A stretch of 8,407 bases of DNA from contig LRSK01000022.1 in NCBI GenBank assembly GCA_001563325.1, positions 1 to 8,407 on the forward strand, read 5' to 3'. A model generated the notes under the pieces. That model was given only the letters and a program-made list of their open reading frames with translations. It was not told the DNA's origin and made no database searches. The stretch comes from Candidatus Thorarchaeota archaeon SMTZ1-83 (GTDB lineage Archaea > Asgardarchaeota > Thorarchaeia > Thorarchaeales > Thorarchaeaceae). Below, piece after piece: positions 1 through 6,451 of the stretch (position 1 is its first letter; each line of letters starts with the position of its first letter). The position numbers and the translations under genes were made by a program.

Positions 1-416
1 AGAAATTACTATTCCCCTCAGAGGAATGGATTCAGAAGTATGTGGAAGTCGTAAACGCAAGCAAAGCCTACGAAGACGCCGCTCATGACTGGGAAGGCGA
101 TTTTGTGTTTGAGATAGAAGCAGATGGAGACGTCATCACAGAGAACATTCGATTCTATCTTGATCTCTGGCATGGGAAGTGTAGATCGGCTCACATGGCT
201 GATGAAAGCACCAATGCGGAATTCACCTACTCTGGACCATTGAAGAACTGGAAGCTCTTGTTTGATAAGAAGATAGATCCAATCAAAGGCCTAATGCAGC
301 GAAAGTTCAAGCTTGGAAAAGGCAACGACATGGGCAAGATTATGCGCTATACAAAGGCGGCGATGGAGCTTGTCAATGCCACAACTCAGGTCCCAACCAA
401 GTTTATCGACGAGTGA
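1..416 (+). CDS. SCP2 sterol-transfer domain protein, 5' end cut by the window edge
   Basis: Small single-domain protein of the SCP2 (sterol carrier protein 2) fold, a soluble alpha/beta domain with a hydrophobic tunnel that holds lipids or acyl chains; the ligand here is unknown. The reading frame is open from base 3 with no stop, and the residues before the first in-frame GTG (base 42) already look like the family N-terminus (LFPSEEWIQKY). The GTG is therefore internal and the true start lies just left of the window. The visible 137 residues include the WEGDFVFEIEAD strand, the middle strands with FYLDLWHGKCRSA, and a C-terminal helix region (GKIMRYTKAAMELVNAT) typical of the family's end, so only a few residues are probably missing. 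In archaea such proteins often lie near acyl-CoA or lipid genes, but no such gene is visible here, so the role is inferred from the family only. Confidence 0.75.
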   Translation, partial: KLLFPSEEWIQKYVEVVNASKAYEDAAHDWEGDFVFEIEADGDVITENIRFYLDLWHGKCRSAHMADESTNAEFTYSGPLKNWKLLFDKKIDPIKGLMQRKFKLGKGNDMGKIMRYTKAAMELVNATTQVPTKFIDE

Positions 417-441
417 TTATTCGCCAGAAACCACAGACAGT

Positions 442-561
442 ATGGCGGAGATACTCGCAGGTAGATTTCTAACTTACTTTGCATTCTGCATCATAATCGC
501 ATTGATAACTTTCATAGCTATAATCTTCGGCGGGCGCCGTATACCAATGTGGCCGCCCTGA
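442..561 (+). CDS. possible 39-residue single-pass membrane peptide
   Basis: A short frame from ATG 442 to TGA 559-561, placed between the SCP2 and nitronate monooxygenase genes. It encodes a short polar N-terminus (MAEILAGR), one strongly hydrophobic stretch of about 21 residues (9-29, rich in Ile, Phe and Ala), and a short positively charged, proline-rich tail (GGRRIPMWPP). That shape suits a small membrane peptide with one transmembrane helix. The same frame is open further upstream, but there it overlaps the SCP2 gene and its translation looks like an out-of-frame shadow. No Shine-Dalgarno site precedes the ATG. An A/T-rich GATTATT at 415-421 sits about 24 bases upstream, which would allow a leaderless transcript. 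I do not recognise a family. It could be a chance ORF, since intergenic A/T-rich DNA often encodes hydrophobic residues. Confidence 0.35.
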   Translation: MAEILAGRFLTYFAFCIIIALITFIAIIFGGRRIPMWPP

Positions 562-579
562 CTCTCTGCAAATGACAGA

Positions 580-587
580 CTTAAATC
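580..587 (+). promoter_or_regulatory. candidate TATA box for the nitronate monooxygenase gene
   Basis: CTTAAATC is centred about 28 bases before ATG 612. That is the distance at which an archaeal TATA box would place transcription start at or next to the start codon, giving a leaderless or near-leaderless mRNA. In keeping with this, no Shine-Dalgarno sequence lies 5-10 bases before the ATG; the only purine run (GAGG at 588-591) is about 20 bases away. Inference from position and base content only. Confidence 0.35.
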
Positions 588-611
588 GAGGAATAAGTTC
601 TCACTTGATTC

Positions 612-1703
612 ATGGCATCTCTACATACAGAGATTTGTGACGTTCTCGGAATCAAGCACCCCATTCTGCAAGGGGGAATGGGTCCCTACAAGACTGAGGA
701 TCTCGCTATCGCTGTCACCAATGCTGGAGCTCTAGGCGTAATCAGCTGCATTGGAATGGCTGCGACTCTATTGCCAGATGCAGCGCCCATTGATGCAGTC
801 AGGCTTTTTGGCACAGACCCACCGCCCATCATCCTTCAGAAATCAATCGAAGCAGTGACTAAAGGAACCAAAGGATCAAGAGGGGTGTTTGGGGTGAACA
901 TCCCAGTTGCATCAGAATTTCTCCTTGCATCTGAGATGTTTGCACGAGGCGTTGTGGAGGCGATGGAGAGCGATTCTGATATTGAACGCTCACTACGTGT
1001 TGTTGTCACATCTGCCGGCAATCCAACTCCATGGGCACAACTGAAAAAACAGGGGCTCATATGGGCGCATGTTGTCCCATCGGTGTATCATGCCAAGAAG
1101 GCGGAAAAGGCAGGTACAGACGTCATTGTGGCCTCAGGTCATGAGGGGGGAGCGCACGTGTCATGGGACCCTGTTCATTCAATGGTCTTAGTCCCAGCTG
1201 TGGCAAAGGCTGTAAAGACTCCTGTTGTAGCCGCAGGAGGTTTCTGTGACGGAAACACATTAGCGGCAGCGCTTTGTCTAGGAGCAAAGGGAGTTCAGAT
1301 GGGAACGCGATTCATTGCAACCAAAGAGAGTGACTTTGAACCAATCTGGAAGCAGGCAATAATTGAGAGAGAAGAACGTCAGACTCTGGTGGGAAGAGGG
1401 TTGTTTGGACCAATGCGTTTTATTCGAAACAAGAGGGCTGAGAGTATAGTGAAACAGACTTTGGAGGATGTCCCCCGATTCTATCTTGGAGAACCTCTTG
1501 ACTCCAATGAGGCAATTCTGAAGCTGGAACGAGATGGTTTTGAGGACTTGATAGACGCCAAAGCGGATACTGCTTTGATGTTCGGAGGAGAGGCTGTGGG
1601 AAGGATAGAGGACTTGCCCACTGTTCGGCAGCTTATTGATGAGATAATTTCAGATGCAGCCAAGATCATCCAATCTCTGCCAAATCAAGTAATCACAAAA
1701 TAG
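612..1703 (+). CDS. nitronate monooxygenase / 2-nitropropane dioxygenase family flavoprotein
   Basis: FMN-dependent TIM-barrel enzyme of 363 residues, a normal length for the family. Family hallmarks visible in order are the N-terminal HPILQGGMG (16-24) that contacts FMN, AGALGVIS (38-45), the active-site stretch SGHEGGAH (175-182) with His182 at the place of the catalytic histidine, the phosphate-binding AAGGFCDG (207-214), and LGAKGVQMGTRF (223-234). The C-terminal GEAVGRIEDLPTV (326-338) is also typical. The usual active-site order E-A-G-G-H appears here as E-G-G-A-H, keeping the histidine. Characterised relatives oxidise alkyl nitronates with oxygen, while others act as NADH:quinone reductases or as enoyl-ACP reductase FabK; in a probable anaerobe the true substrate cannot be told from sequence. 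It is predicted cytosolic. The ATG at 612 fits the family N-terminus and lies behind a candidate TATA box. The next gene begins 93 bases downstream, so co-transcription is uncertain. Confidence 0.85.
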   Translation: MASLHTEICDVLGIKHPILQGGMGPYKTEDLAIAVTNAGALGVISCIGMAATLLPDAAPIDAVRLFGTDPPPIILQKSIEAVTKGTKGSRGVFGVNIPVASEFLLASEMFARGVVEAMESDSDIERSLRVVVTSAGNPTPWAQLKKQGLIWAHVVPSVYHAKKAEKAGTDVIVASGHEGGAHVSWDPVHSMVLVPAVAKAVKTPVVAAGGFCDGNTLAAALCLGAKGVQMGTRFIATKESDFEPIWKQAIIEREERQTLVGRGLFGPMRFIRNKRAESIVKQTLEDVPRFYLGEPLDSNEAILKLERDGFEDLIDAKADTALMFGGEAVGRIEDLPTVRQLIDEIISDAAKIIQSLPNQVITK

Positions 1704-1796
1704 CGCATCACAAATAAGAGGGCGTTCATAGTGTTTGCATGCACTGGGTTTGATGAATAGGTCATTCTAGAACTATTAGAGCAGAGGTAGAGGAAG
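1704..1796 (+). promoter_or_regulatory. candidate control region of the alcohol dehydrogenase-AOR operon, with two 8-base palindromes
   Basis: This 93-base gap precedes the two-gene operon. It holds two perfect 8-base palindromes, TGCATGCA at 1736-1743 (flanked by AGTG and CACT at 1730-1733 and 1742-1745, the second arm overlapping the palindrome) and TTCTAGAA at 1765-1772. An A/T-rich CAAATAAG at 1711-1718 could be a TATA box that places transcription start near 1741, which would put the first palindrome at the start site. A Shine-Dalgarno-like GAGGT at 1784-1788 lies 8 bases before ATG 1797, with a further AGAGGAAG next to the ATG. The palindromes and the site are seen directly; the regulatory role is inferred. 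Confidence 0.35.
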
Positions 1797-2975
1797 ATGT
1801 CATGGGAATTCACTATTCCGCCAAAGATTGCTTTTGGTGAGGACTCTATAGAGGTTCTTGAAACGATTAAGGGTGAGAGTGCTTTCATTATCACTGATGA
1901 GATGATTAATAATCTTGGATATCCTGATAGAATAGCGAAAATCCTCACTGAAAACCGATTCAATGTTGCCATCTGGGATTGCGCTAAGCCAGATCCGAAG
2001 GTTTCAACTGTCAAGGATGCAGCTGAGGCAATACGTGCATTCGAGGCAGATACTATCATCGCTATAGGTGGCGGTAGCGTGATGGACACTGCCAAGGCGG
2101 CATGGGTACTCTACGAGAGGCCCGACATAGATCTAGCAGCCCTCAACCCGTTTGATGAGCTTGGTCTACGCGCGAAGGCCAAATTGATCTGTATCCCAAC
2201 CACAGCAGGCACTGGGTCCGAGGTGACAAAGGCAGTTGTGATTAGGGATGATGAAACCGGAAGGAAAATGGCCACAATAAACACGGAGATGGTGCCAGAT
2301 CTTGCAATCCTTGAACCGTCCTTTACAAAGGATCTACCCAAAACCCTCACTGCATATACGGGCATGGATGCCCTGACACATGCTGTTGAGGCATATGTTT
2401 CGTCATGGAAGAACGACTTCTCAGACGCATGTGCAATGAAAGCTGTACAGATAGTTTTCGAGTGGCTGCCCAAAGCAATTGAGAGCCCTCATGACCTTGA
2501 GGTCCGAGGAAAATTGCTTGTTGCGGCAAACCTTGCAGGGATGGCGTTCAGCAATTCACAGGTAGCTCTTGGTCATTCGCTAGGTCACAGCATGGGTGCA
2601 GTCCTAAGATTACAGCATGGCCTCGCCGTTGGCTTGGCTTTGCCTAATACGATTGAGTTCAACACGAATGAAAGCGATGAGGCAGCAAAGAACTATGCGG
2701 AGCTTGCACGCCTTCTTGGTGTGACTTTGAAGAATCCTGTCAGAGCAGCAAGGGAATTTGCAAAAATGGTTCGTAAACTCATGGAAAAGGTTGGTTGCCC
2801 CACAAGTCTCAAAGCGGCTGGCGTGAAGAAGAAGGATTTCAAGGCGAATCTTGACAAGTTGGTCGAGTTCTCAATGATGGATGCTGCGATTACCATGAAC
2901 CCGCGCAACTTTGAGAGCAGCACCCTCAGGAAGATCTTTGAATACATGTATGATGGGACGCCAATTGATTTCTAA
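1797..2975 (+). CDS. iron-containing (group III) alcohol dehydrogenase
   Basis: NAD(P)-dependent dehydrogenase of the Fe-ADH / dehydroquinate-synthase-like superfamily, interconverting an alcohol and its aldehyde or ketone in the cytosol. At 392 residues it has full family length. The N-terminal nucleotide-binding half carries IAIGGGSVMDTAK (88-100) and IPTTAGTGSEVT (133-144). The all-helical C-terminal half carries the metal ligands Asp191 and His195 in GMDALTHAVEAY (189-200), His260 in ALGHSLGH, and His274 in LQHGLAVG. Their spacing (4 and 14 residues) matches the four-ligand iron site of FucO-type enzymes, and His264 matches the conserved neighbouring histidine. ATG 1797 follows GAGGT at 1784-1788. 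The gene ends 14 bases before the aldehyde:ferredoxin oxidoreductase, so the two are almost certainly one operon. The joint role would be alcohol to aldehyde to acid or the reverse. Substrate and cofactor preference cannot be read from sequence. Confidence 0.92.
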   Translation: MSWEFTIPPKIAFGEDSIEVLETIKGESAFIITDEMINNLGYPDRIAKILTENRFNVAIWDCAKPDPKVSTVKDAAEAIRAFEADTIIAIGGGSVMDTAKAAWVLYERPDIDLAALNPFDELGLRAKAKLICIPTTAGTGSEVTKAVVIRDDETGRKMATINTEMVPDLAILEPSFTKDLPKTLTAYTGMDALTHAVEAYVSSWKNDFSDACAMKAVQIVFEWLPKAIESPHDLEVRGKLLVAANLAGMAFSNSQVALGHSLGHSMGAVLRLQHGLAVGLALPNTIEFNTNESDEAAKNYAELARLLGVTLKNPVRAAREFAKMVRKLMEKVGCPTSLKAAGVKKKDFKANLDKLVEFSMMDAAITMNPRNFESSTLRKIFEYMYDGTPIDF

Positions 2976-2977
2976 TT

Positions 2978-2984
2978 GAGGGGA
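2978..2984 (+). promoter_or_regulatory. Shine-Dalgarno site of the AOR gene
   Basis: GAGGGGA lies 5 bases before ATG 2990, inside the 14-base gap after the alcohol dehydrogenase stop codon. It fixes the start of the downstream gene and supports translation from a shared mRNA. Confidence 0.7.
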
Positions 2985-2989
2985 AGACC

Positions 2990-4807
2990 ATGTTAGGCTA
3001 CCGTGGAAAAATCCTCAAAGTCGATTTAGAATCTGGCGAGTTTTCGGACTTGGCAATTGACCCCCAGATGGCACGAGAATATATTGGAGGCGCTGGCTAT
3101 GCCTGCAGAATTCTCTATGACATGATTGACTCAGAAACTGACCCACTGGGACCAGAAAACCCACTGCTAATCCTCACCGGACCTTTTACTGGAACCATGG
3201 TCCCCACAGGCAGCAAGACATCATTCTGTTCTAGGTCTCCTCAGACCGGGCTGTGGGGTCACAGCACTGTAGGAGGACATTTGGGTGCAGACCTGAAATT
3301 TGCTGGATATGATGGAATCCTATTAACTGGAAAGGCTGCAACGCACTCCTATCTACTCGTGAATGATAATAATGCTGAGTTGAGAGCCGCAACTCACCTA
3401 TGGGGAAAAGACACCCAAGTTGTGTGGGATGAGCTGAAGAAAGAAACAGGATTCAGGAATCCGGGCGTTGCACGAATCGGGATTGCTGGAGAGAACTTGG
3501 TCAAGTATGCTAGTGTAATAGTAGACCACTATCGCGCAGCTGGACGGACTGGTGTAGGAGCGGTCATGGGCTCTAAGAATATCAAGGCGATTGTTGTCAA
3601 CGGCACAGACAGAAAGATACCTGTAGCAGACCCTGAAGGATTGATTGCACTTGCAAAGGCAATGAATGAAGACAAGAGCGAAGACCCCACCTTCAATATG
3701 TACTCAGAGCTAGGTACTGCAGGATATGTTGATATGGCGAGCATGATGTATGGCTCGTTGCCAGCAGGATACTATACTGTTTCAGATTTTGACTCATATA
3801 ATCTCAGTGGGACATCAGTACGAGAAACATTCCTCATTGGGAAGTCTGCGTGCTTTAGATGCCCAATAGGTTGCGGAAGGAAGGTCAAGATTACTGCTGG
3901 CAAGTATGCAACGGATGAGTTCGCTGGGCCTGAGCTCGAAGTGACAGGAACATTGGGAACACTTATTCTGAACAACCAGCTTGATTCTCTAGTCCATTGC
4001 AGCAAGACACTTGATCTCCTGGGAATGGACTTTATCTCTGCAGGAAATGTGGTCGCCTTTGCCTACTACCTCTTCATCGAGGGCAAGATCAGCAAGAGGG
4101 ATCTCGATGGAGTCGCACCGCAGTGGGGAGAAATCGACTCCGCCTTAGCACTTTTAGAGAAAATATCTAAGAGAGAAGGCGTGGGAGACCTGATGGCGGA
4201 GGGCACATGGGCATTCGGGAAGAAGTTCGGAGTCGAGAATCTGGCTGCCCAAGTTAATGGCCTTGAGCTACCCATGCACGATCCGAGGGGCTTTTCTGGT
4301 ATGGCTATAGCTTATGCGACGTCGCCTCGCGGAGCATGTCACATGACAGCTGATATGTATAACGTGCAGATGGGACAGACAAACGAGGCACTTGGGATAG
4401 AGAGTTTCGACAGATTCGCCAATGAAGCTGATGTAGCTGCTAGGCTCCAGGACTTCCGATGCATAACCAACTCTGCAGGCATCTGTAATTTCTATCCATT
4501 CCTAGCAGAAGAGATTGTAGACCTGTTTAAGATGGTGATTGGCTGGGATTACTCAGTCGAGGAGCTAGCACGGACTGGTCAGAGAATATTCACACTCATG
4601 CGCCTCTTCAATCTCAAGATGGGATATGACACGAAGAAGGAAAAGCTCCCTGACATTGTGCTTCAACCACTCGAGGGCCCGTCAGAAGGTCACGTTCCAG
4701 ATGTGGAAGACCAGCTTAAGACATGGTACAAACATAGAGAGTGGAACATGAAGACTGGCAGACCTTCAGCAAGGCAGCTAGAAGCATTGAATCTCTCAGG
4801 TCTGTAG
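2990..4807 (+). CDS. aor: tungsten-type aldehyde:ferredoxin oxidoreductase
   Basis: Oxidises aldehydes to carboxylic acids with ferredoxin as electron acceptor, or the reverse, using a tungsten (or molybdenum) bis-pterin cofactor and one [4Fe-4S] cluster; oxygen-sensitive and cytosolic. The 605 residues match the family length. The N-terminal domain carries GPFTGTMVPTGSK (64-76), SPQTGLWGHSTVGGHLG (83-99) and GRTGVGAVMGSKN (185-197), all cofactor-binding blocks. Cluster ligands are Cys288, Cys291 and Cys295 (CFRCPIGC) plus Cys499 in NSAGIC. The acidic active-site block GPELEVTGTLG (313-323) and the HDPRG (430-434) and SPRGACH (445-451) motifs are present, with His451 at the place of the active-site histidine. 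The two pterin-contact DxxGL motifs appear as DLLGM (342-346) and NSAGIC (494-499), the second with Asn for Asp. The gene follows the alcohol dehydrogenase by 14 bases, and no ferredoxin-like subunit gene is next to it. Membership of the AOR family is sure; the subfamily (AOR, FOR, GAPOR or WOR) is not. Confidence 0.93.
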   Translation: MLGYRGKILKVDLESGEFSDLAIDPQMAREYIGGAGYACRILYDMIDSETDPLGPENPLLILTGPFTGTMVPTGSKTSFCSRSPQTGLWGHSTVGGHLGADLKFAGYDGILLTGKAATHSYLLVNDNNAELRAATHLWGKDTQVVWDELKKETGFRNPGVARIGIAGENLVKYASVIVDHYRAAGRTGVGAVMGSKNIKAIVVNGTDRKIPVADPEGLIALAKAMNEDKSEDPTFNMYSELGTAGYVDMASMMYGSLPAGYYTVSDFDSYNLSGTSVRETFLIGKSACFRCPIGCGRKVKITAGKYATDEFAGPELEVTGTLGTLILNNQLDSLVHCSKTLDLLGMDFISAGNVVAFAYYLFIEGKISKRDLDGVAPQWGEIDSALALLEKISKREGVGDLMAEGTWAFGKKFGVENLAAQVNGLELPMHDPRGFSGMAIAYATSPRGACHMTADMYNVQMGQTNEALGIESFDRFANEADVAARLQDFRCITNSAGICNFYPFLAEEIVDLFKMVIGWDYSVEELARTGQRIFTLMRLFNLKMGYDTKKEKLPDIVLQPLEGPSEGHVPDVEDQLKTWYKHREWNMKTGRPSARQLEALNLSGL

Positions 4808-4817
4808 GGCTTTGATA

Positions 4818-6323
4818 TTAGAGATTGGACAAATCCTTGAGAATCGATTTCATCACATTATATAGGATTCCTACATCTGCAATCCTGAGTCGCTCATCAG
4901 GAGTGTGTGGGTTCTCCATTCTTGGACCAATTGAAACCATCTGAATTCCCGGGATTTTTGAACCGATTATGCCACACTCGAGTCCAGCATGAATAGCCTC
5001 CACTTTAACCTCCCTCTCTAGAACCTTCTCAAGATGAGAGCGAACATATGCTAGAAATGGATTCTTCGGTTCTGGATTCCATCCGGGGTAAGCATCCTTT
5101 AGAGTTACATCCCAGCCACTGAGCTGAGCCAAGTCAGAGAGCGTCTTTCTAAATGAATCAAGCTCTGAGTCGACACTGCTTCTTGTTGACATTACCACCG
5201 ATATCTCTGAATCATCGGTCCTTATTATCGCTAAGTTGTTTGAGGTCTCTACAAGACCTTCGACACTCGGTGAGAAGCGAATTGGACCATGAGAAATGAC
5301 ATTCACTGACTGAATGATCTTCTTTGACTCCTCCAGTGAGAAAGCTTGCGAGGGCCATGATTTAGTCCATTCAATCTTGACATCTGGCTCTAGAGGAACT
5401 GCGCCAGGTGCGGCAGATTTGTAGTATGCTAGAATGGCAGCACTTGATTCTTCGAGTATCTTTTCCGCGTCTGCAGTCCTACCAGTTTCAACAGCAAACT
5501 TAGCGATTGACTCTCTTGTTATTGCGTTATGCTTGCTCCCACCGTTCCAACTGCATAGGTGAACATTCATCTTCTCGACTATCTTTGTCAGCATTCTTGC
5601 AATCAGTTTGTTGGCATTCGCCCGAGGCTCATGAATATCAACTCCAGAATGGCCTCCAAATAGACCGGAAACAGACAGGTCATAGAATGTGGCCGCTCCA
5701 GTAACATCCTTCGTGGTAAGAGCCTTTGTAAGTATGGTATCCCCTCCCCCAGCTGAACCGATTGTGATGACACCTAGATCCTCTGAATCGATGTTTATCA
5801 TCAGCTTGCTTTCAATACCAAGTTTTTCAATTTCAAGTCCAAATGCACCAACCAAGCCGGTCTCCTCATCCACTGTAAGAAGGACTTCAAGAGGCCCATG
5901 CTCAACATCGGAATCTAACACCAGAGCAAGTCCAATTGATGATCCAATCCCATTGTCAGCCCCAAGGGTTGTGCCATCAGCATCAACCCATTCTCCGTTG
6001 TCCTGTATTCTGACTGGTATTGGATTATTCTCGAAATCAAATCCATCAGGACGGTCGGTTTCACATACCATGTCCATATGGCCCTGAAGCAGGATTGGGG
6101 GAGCAGCCTTCATGCCTTTAGTTGCAGATTTCTTCACAAGGATGTTTCCAGTTGCATCTTCATGCAGAGTCAAAGACAGTCCAGCTTCATTGGATTTGGC
6201 GCGAACATACTCCTTAATCTCGGCACGAATCTTGTCCTCTTTCTTGGAGGCACGAGGGGTGCGAATAAACACCTCTTCGAATATCTGCCATACTAAATTG
6301 GGTTCGAGATTCTCTAGAACCAT
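4818..6323 (-). CDS. pepD: M20C-family aminoacyl-histidine dipeptidase (PepD / Xaa-His type)
   Basis: Cytosolic di-zinc metallopeptidase that splits short peptides, typically dipeptides, for amino-acid recycling. The 501 residues compare with about 485 in bacterial PepD. Catalytic parts seen are HMDMV (82-86) with zinc ligand His82 and catalytic-site Asp84, GADNG (121-125) with bridging Asp123, VDEETG (151-156) with general-base Glu153 and metal ligand Glu154, NIDSED (177-182) with Asp179, and NPHTPDERL (471-479) with His473. All are intact. SGLFGGHSGVDIHEPRANA (219-237) opens the lid/dimerisation domain, as in the family, and AIHAGLECGII (443-453) is the conserved C-terminal block. I place the start at ATG 6323 rather than GTG 6335, because the Shine-Dalgarno match AGGGTGAT overlaps that GTG and sits 7 bases before the ATG. 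The 3' end converges on aor with a 10-base gap; the 5' end is divergent from the PAP2 gene. Peptide specificity is unknown. Confidence 0.9.
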   Translation of the reverse strand: MVLENLEPNLVWQIFEEVFIRTPRASKKEDKIRAEIKEYVRAKSNEAGLSLTLHEDATGNILVKKSATKGMKAAPPILLQGHMDMVCETDRPDGFDFENNPIPVRIQDNGEWVDADGTTLGADNGIGSSIGLALVLDSDVEHGPLEVLLTVDEETGLVGAFGLEIEKLGIESKLMINIDSEDLGVITIGSAGGGDTILTKALTTKDVTGAATFYDLSVSGLFGGHSGVDIHEPRANANKLIARMLTKIVEKMNVHLCSWNGGSKHNAITRESIAKFAVETGRTADAEKILEESSAAILAYYKSAAPGAVPLEPDVKIEWTKSWPSQAFSLEESKKIIQSVNVISHGPIRFSPSVEGLVETSNNLAIIRTDDSEISVVMSTRSSVDSELDSFRKTLSDLAQLSGWDVTLKDAYPGWNPEPKNPFLAYVRSHLEKVLEREVKVEAIHAGLECGIIGSKIPGIQMVSIGPRMENPHTPDERLRIADVGILYNVMKSILKDLSNL

Positions 6324-6330
6324 AGTGGCA

Positions 6331-6338
6331 ATCACCCT
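6331..6338 (-). promoter_or_regulatory. Shine-Dalgarno site deciding the pepD start
   Basis: On the - strand AGGGTGAT ends 7 bases before ATG 6323 and contains GGTGAT, complementary to the common 16S rRNA tail. An alternative in-frame GTG at 6335-6333 lies inside this site, which argues against it as the start. Confidence 0.65.
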
Positions 6339-6345
6339 GAACAGG

Positions 6346-6369
6346 CGAGAAATCCTCTCGACTATTAAG
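6346..6369 (-). promoter_or_regulatory. candidate pepD promoter with an inverted repeat
   Basis: Read on the - strand, CTTAATAG (6369-6362) is TATA-like and would put transcription start about 26 bases on, near 6340, just before the Shine-Dalgarno site. Between the two lies a perfect 5-base inverted repeat with a 5-base spacer, CGAGA (6346-6350) and TCTCG (6356-6360). An operator between TATA box and start site is a usual place for archaeal repressors. A 5-base arm is short enough to occur by chance, so this is tentative. Confidence 0.3.
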
Positions 6370-6412
6370 CTTCTGTTTCCACTCTATTTCCTCGGCAAGC
6401 TTTTCATTCGCT

Positions 6413-6435
6413 TTGCATAGTTGCATACCTTGCAT
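6413..6435 (+). repeat. three direct TTGCAT repeats upstream of the PAP2 gene
   Basis: TTGCAT occurs at 6413-6418, 6421-6426 and 6430-6435, with starts 8 and 9 bases apart; the first two are both followed by A. The run lies just before the Shine-Dalgarno site of the PAP2 gene, in the 128-base divergent region. It could be a regulator binding site or part of the 5' leader. The repeats are seen directly; the function is unknown. Confidence 0.5.
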
Positions 6436-6438
6436 CAC

Positions 6439-6444
6439 AGGTGA
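6439..6444 (+). promoter_or_regulatory. Shine-Dalgarno site deciding the PAP2 start
   Basis: AGGTGA lies 7 bases before ATG 6452, the same spacing as at pepD. It favours this ATG over an in-frame TTG at 6413, whose extra 13 residues are cysteine-rich and unlike a PAP2 N-terminus and overlap the TTGCAT repeats. Confidence 0.65.
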
Positions 6445-6451
6445 GAGATAC

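Noticed and set aside
42..44. GTG as start codon of the SCP2 gene
   Set aside because: The frame is open to the window edge and the 13 codons before the GTG encode a stretch that fits the SCP2 N-terminus, so the start is outside the window.
1685..2095. 136-residue open frame on the - strand over the start of the alcohol dehydrogenase
   Set aside because: It runs antisense across a well-supported gene and its control region; its composition looks like a reverse-complement shadow and no family is recognisable.
5689..6087. 132-residue open frame on the + strand inside pepD
   Set aside because: It is antisense to the strongly conserved catalytic region of pepD, is very serine- and proline-rich as such shadows are, and has no recognisable domain.
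6333..6335. GTG as a longer start of pepD
   Set aside because: The codon lies inside the Shine-Dalgarno match that serves ATG 6323, and adds only four residues without family support.
6413..6451. N-terminal extension of the PAP2 protein from TTG 6413
   Set aside because: It would place the clear Shine-Dalgarno site AGGTGA within the coding sequence; the extra 13 residues come from the TTGCAT repeats and do not resemble a PAP2 N-terminus.
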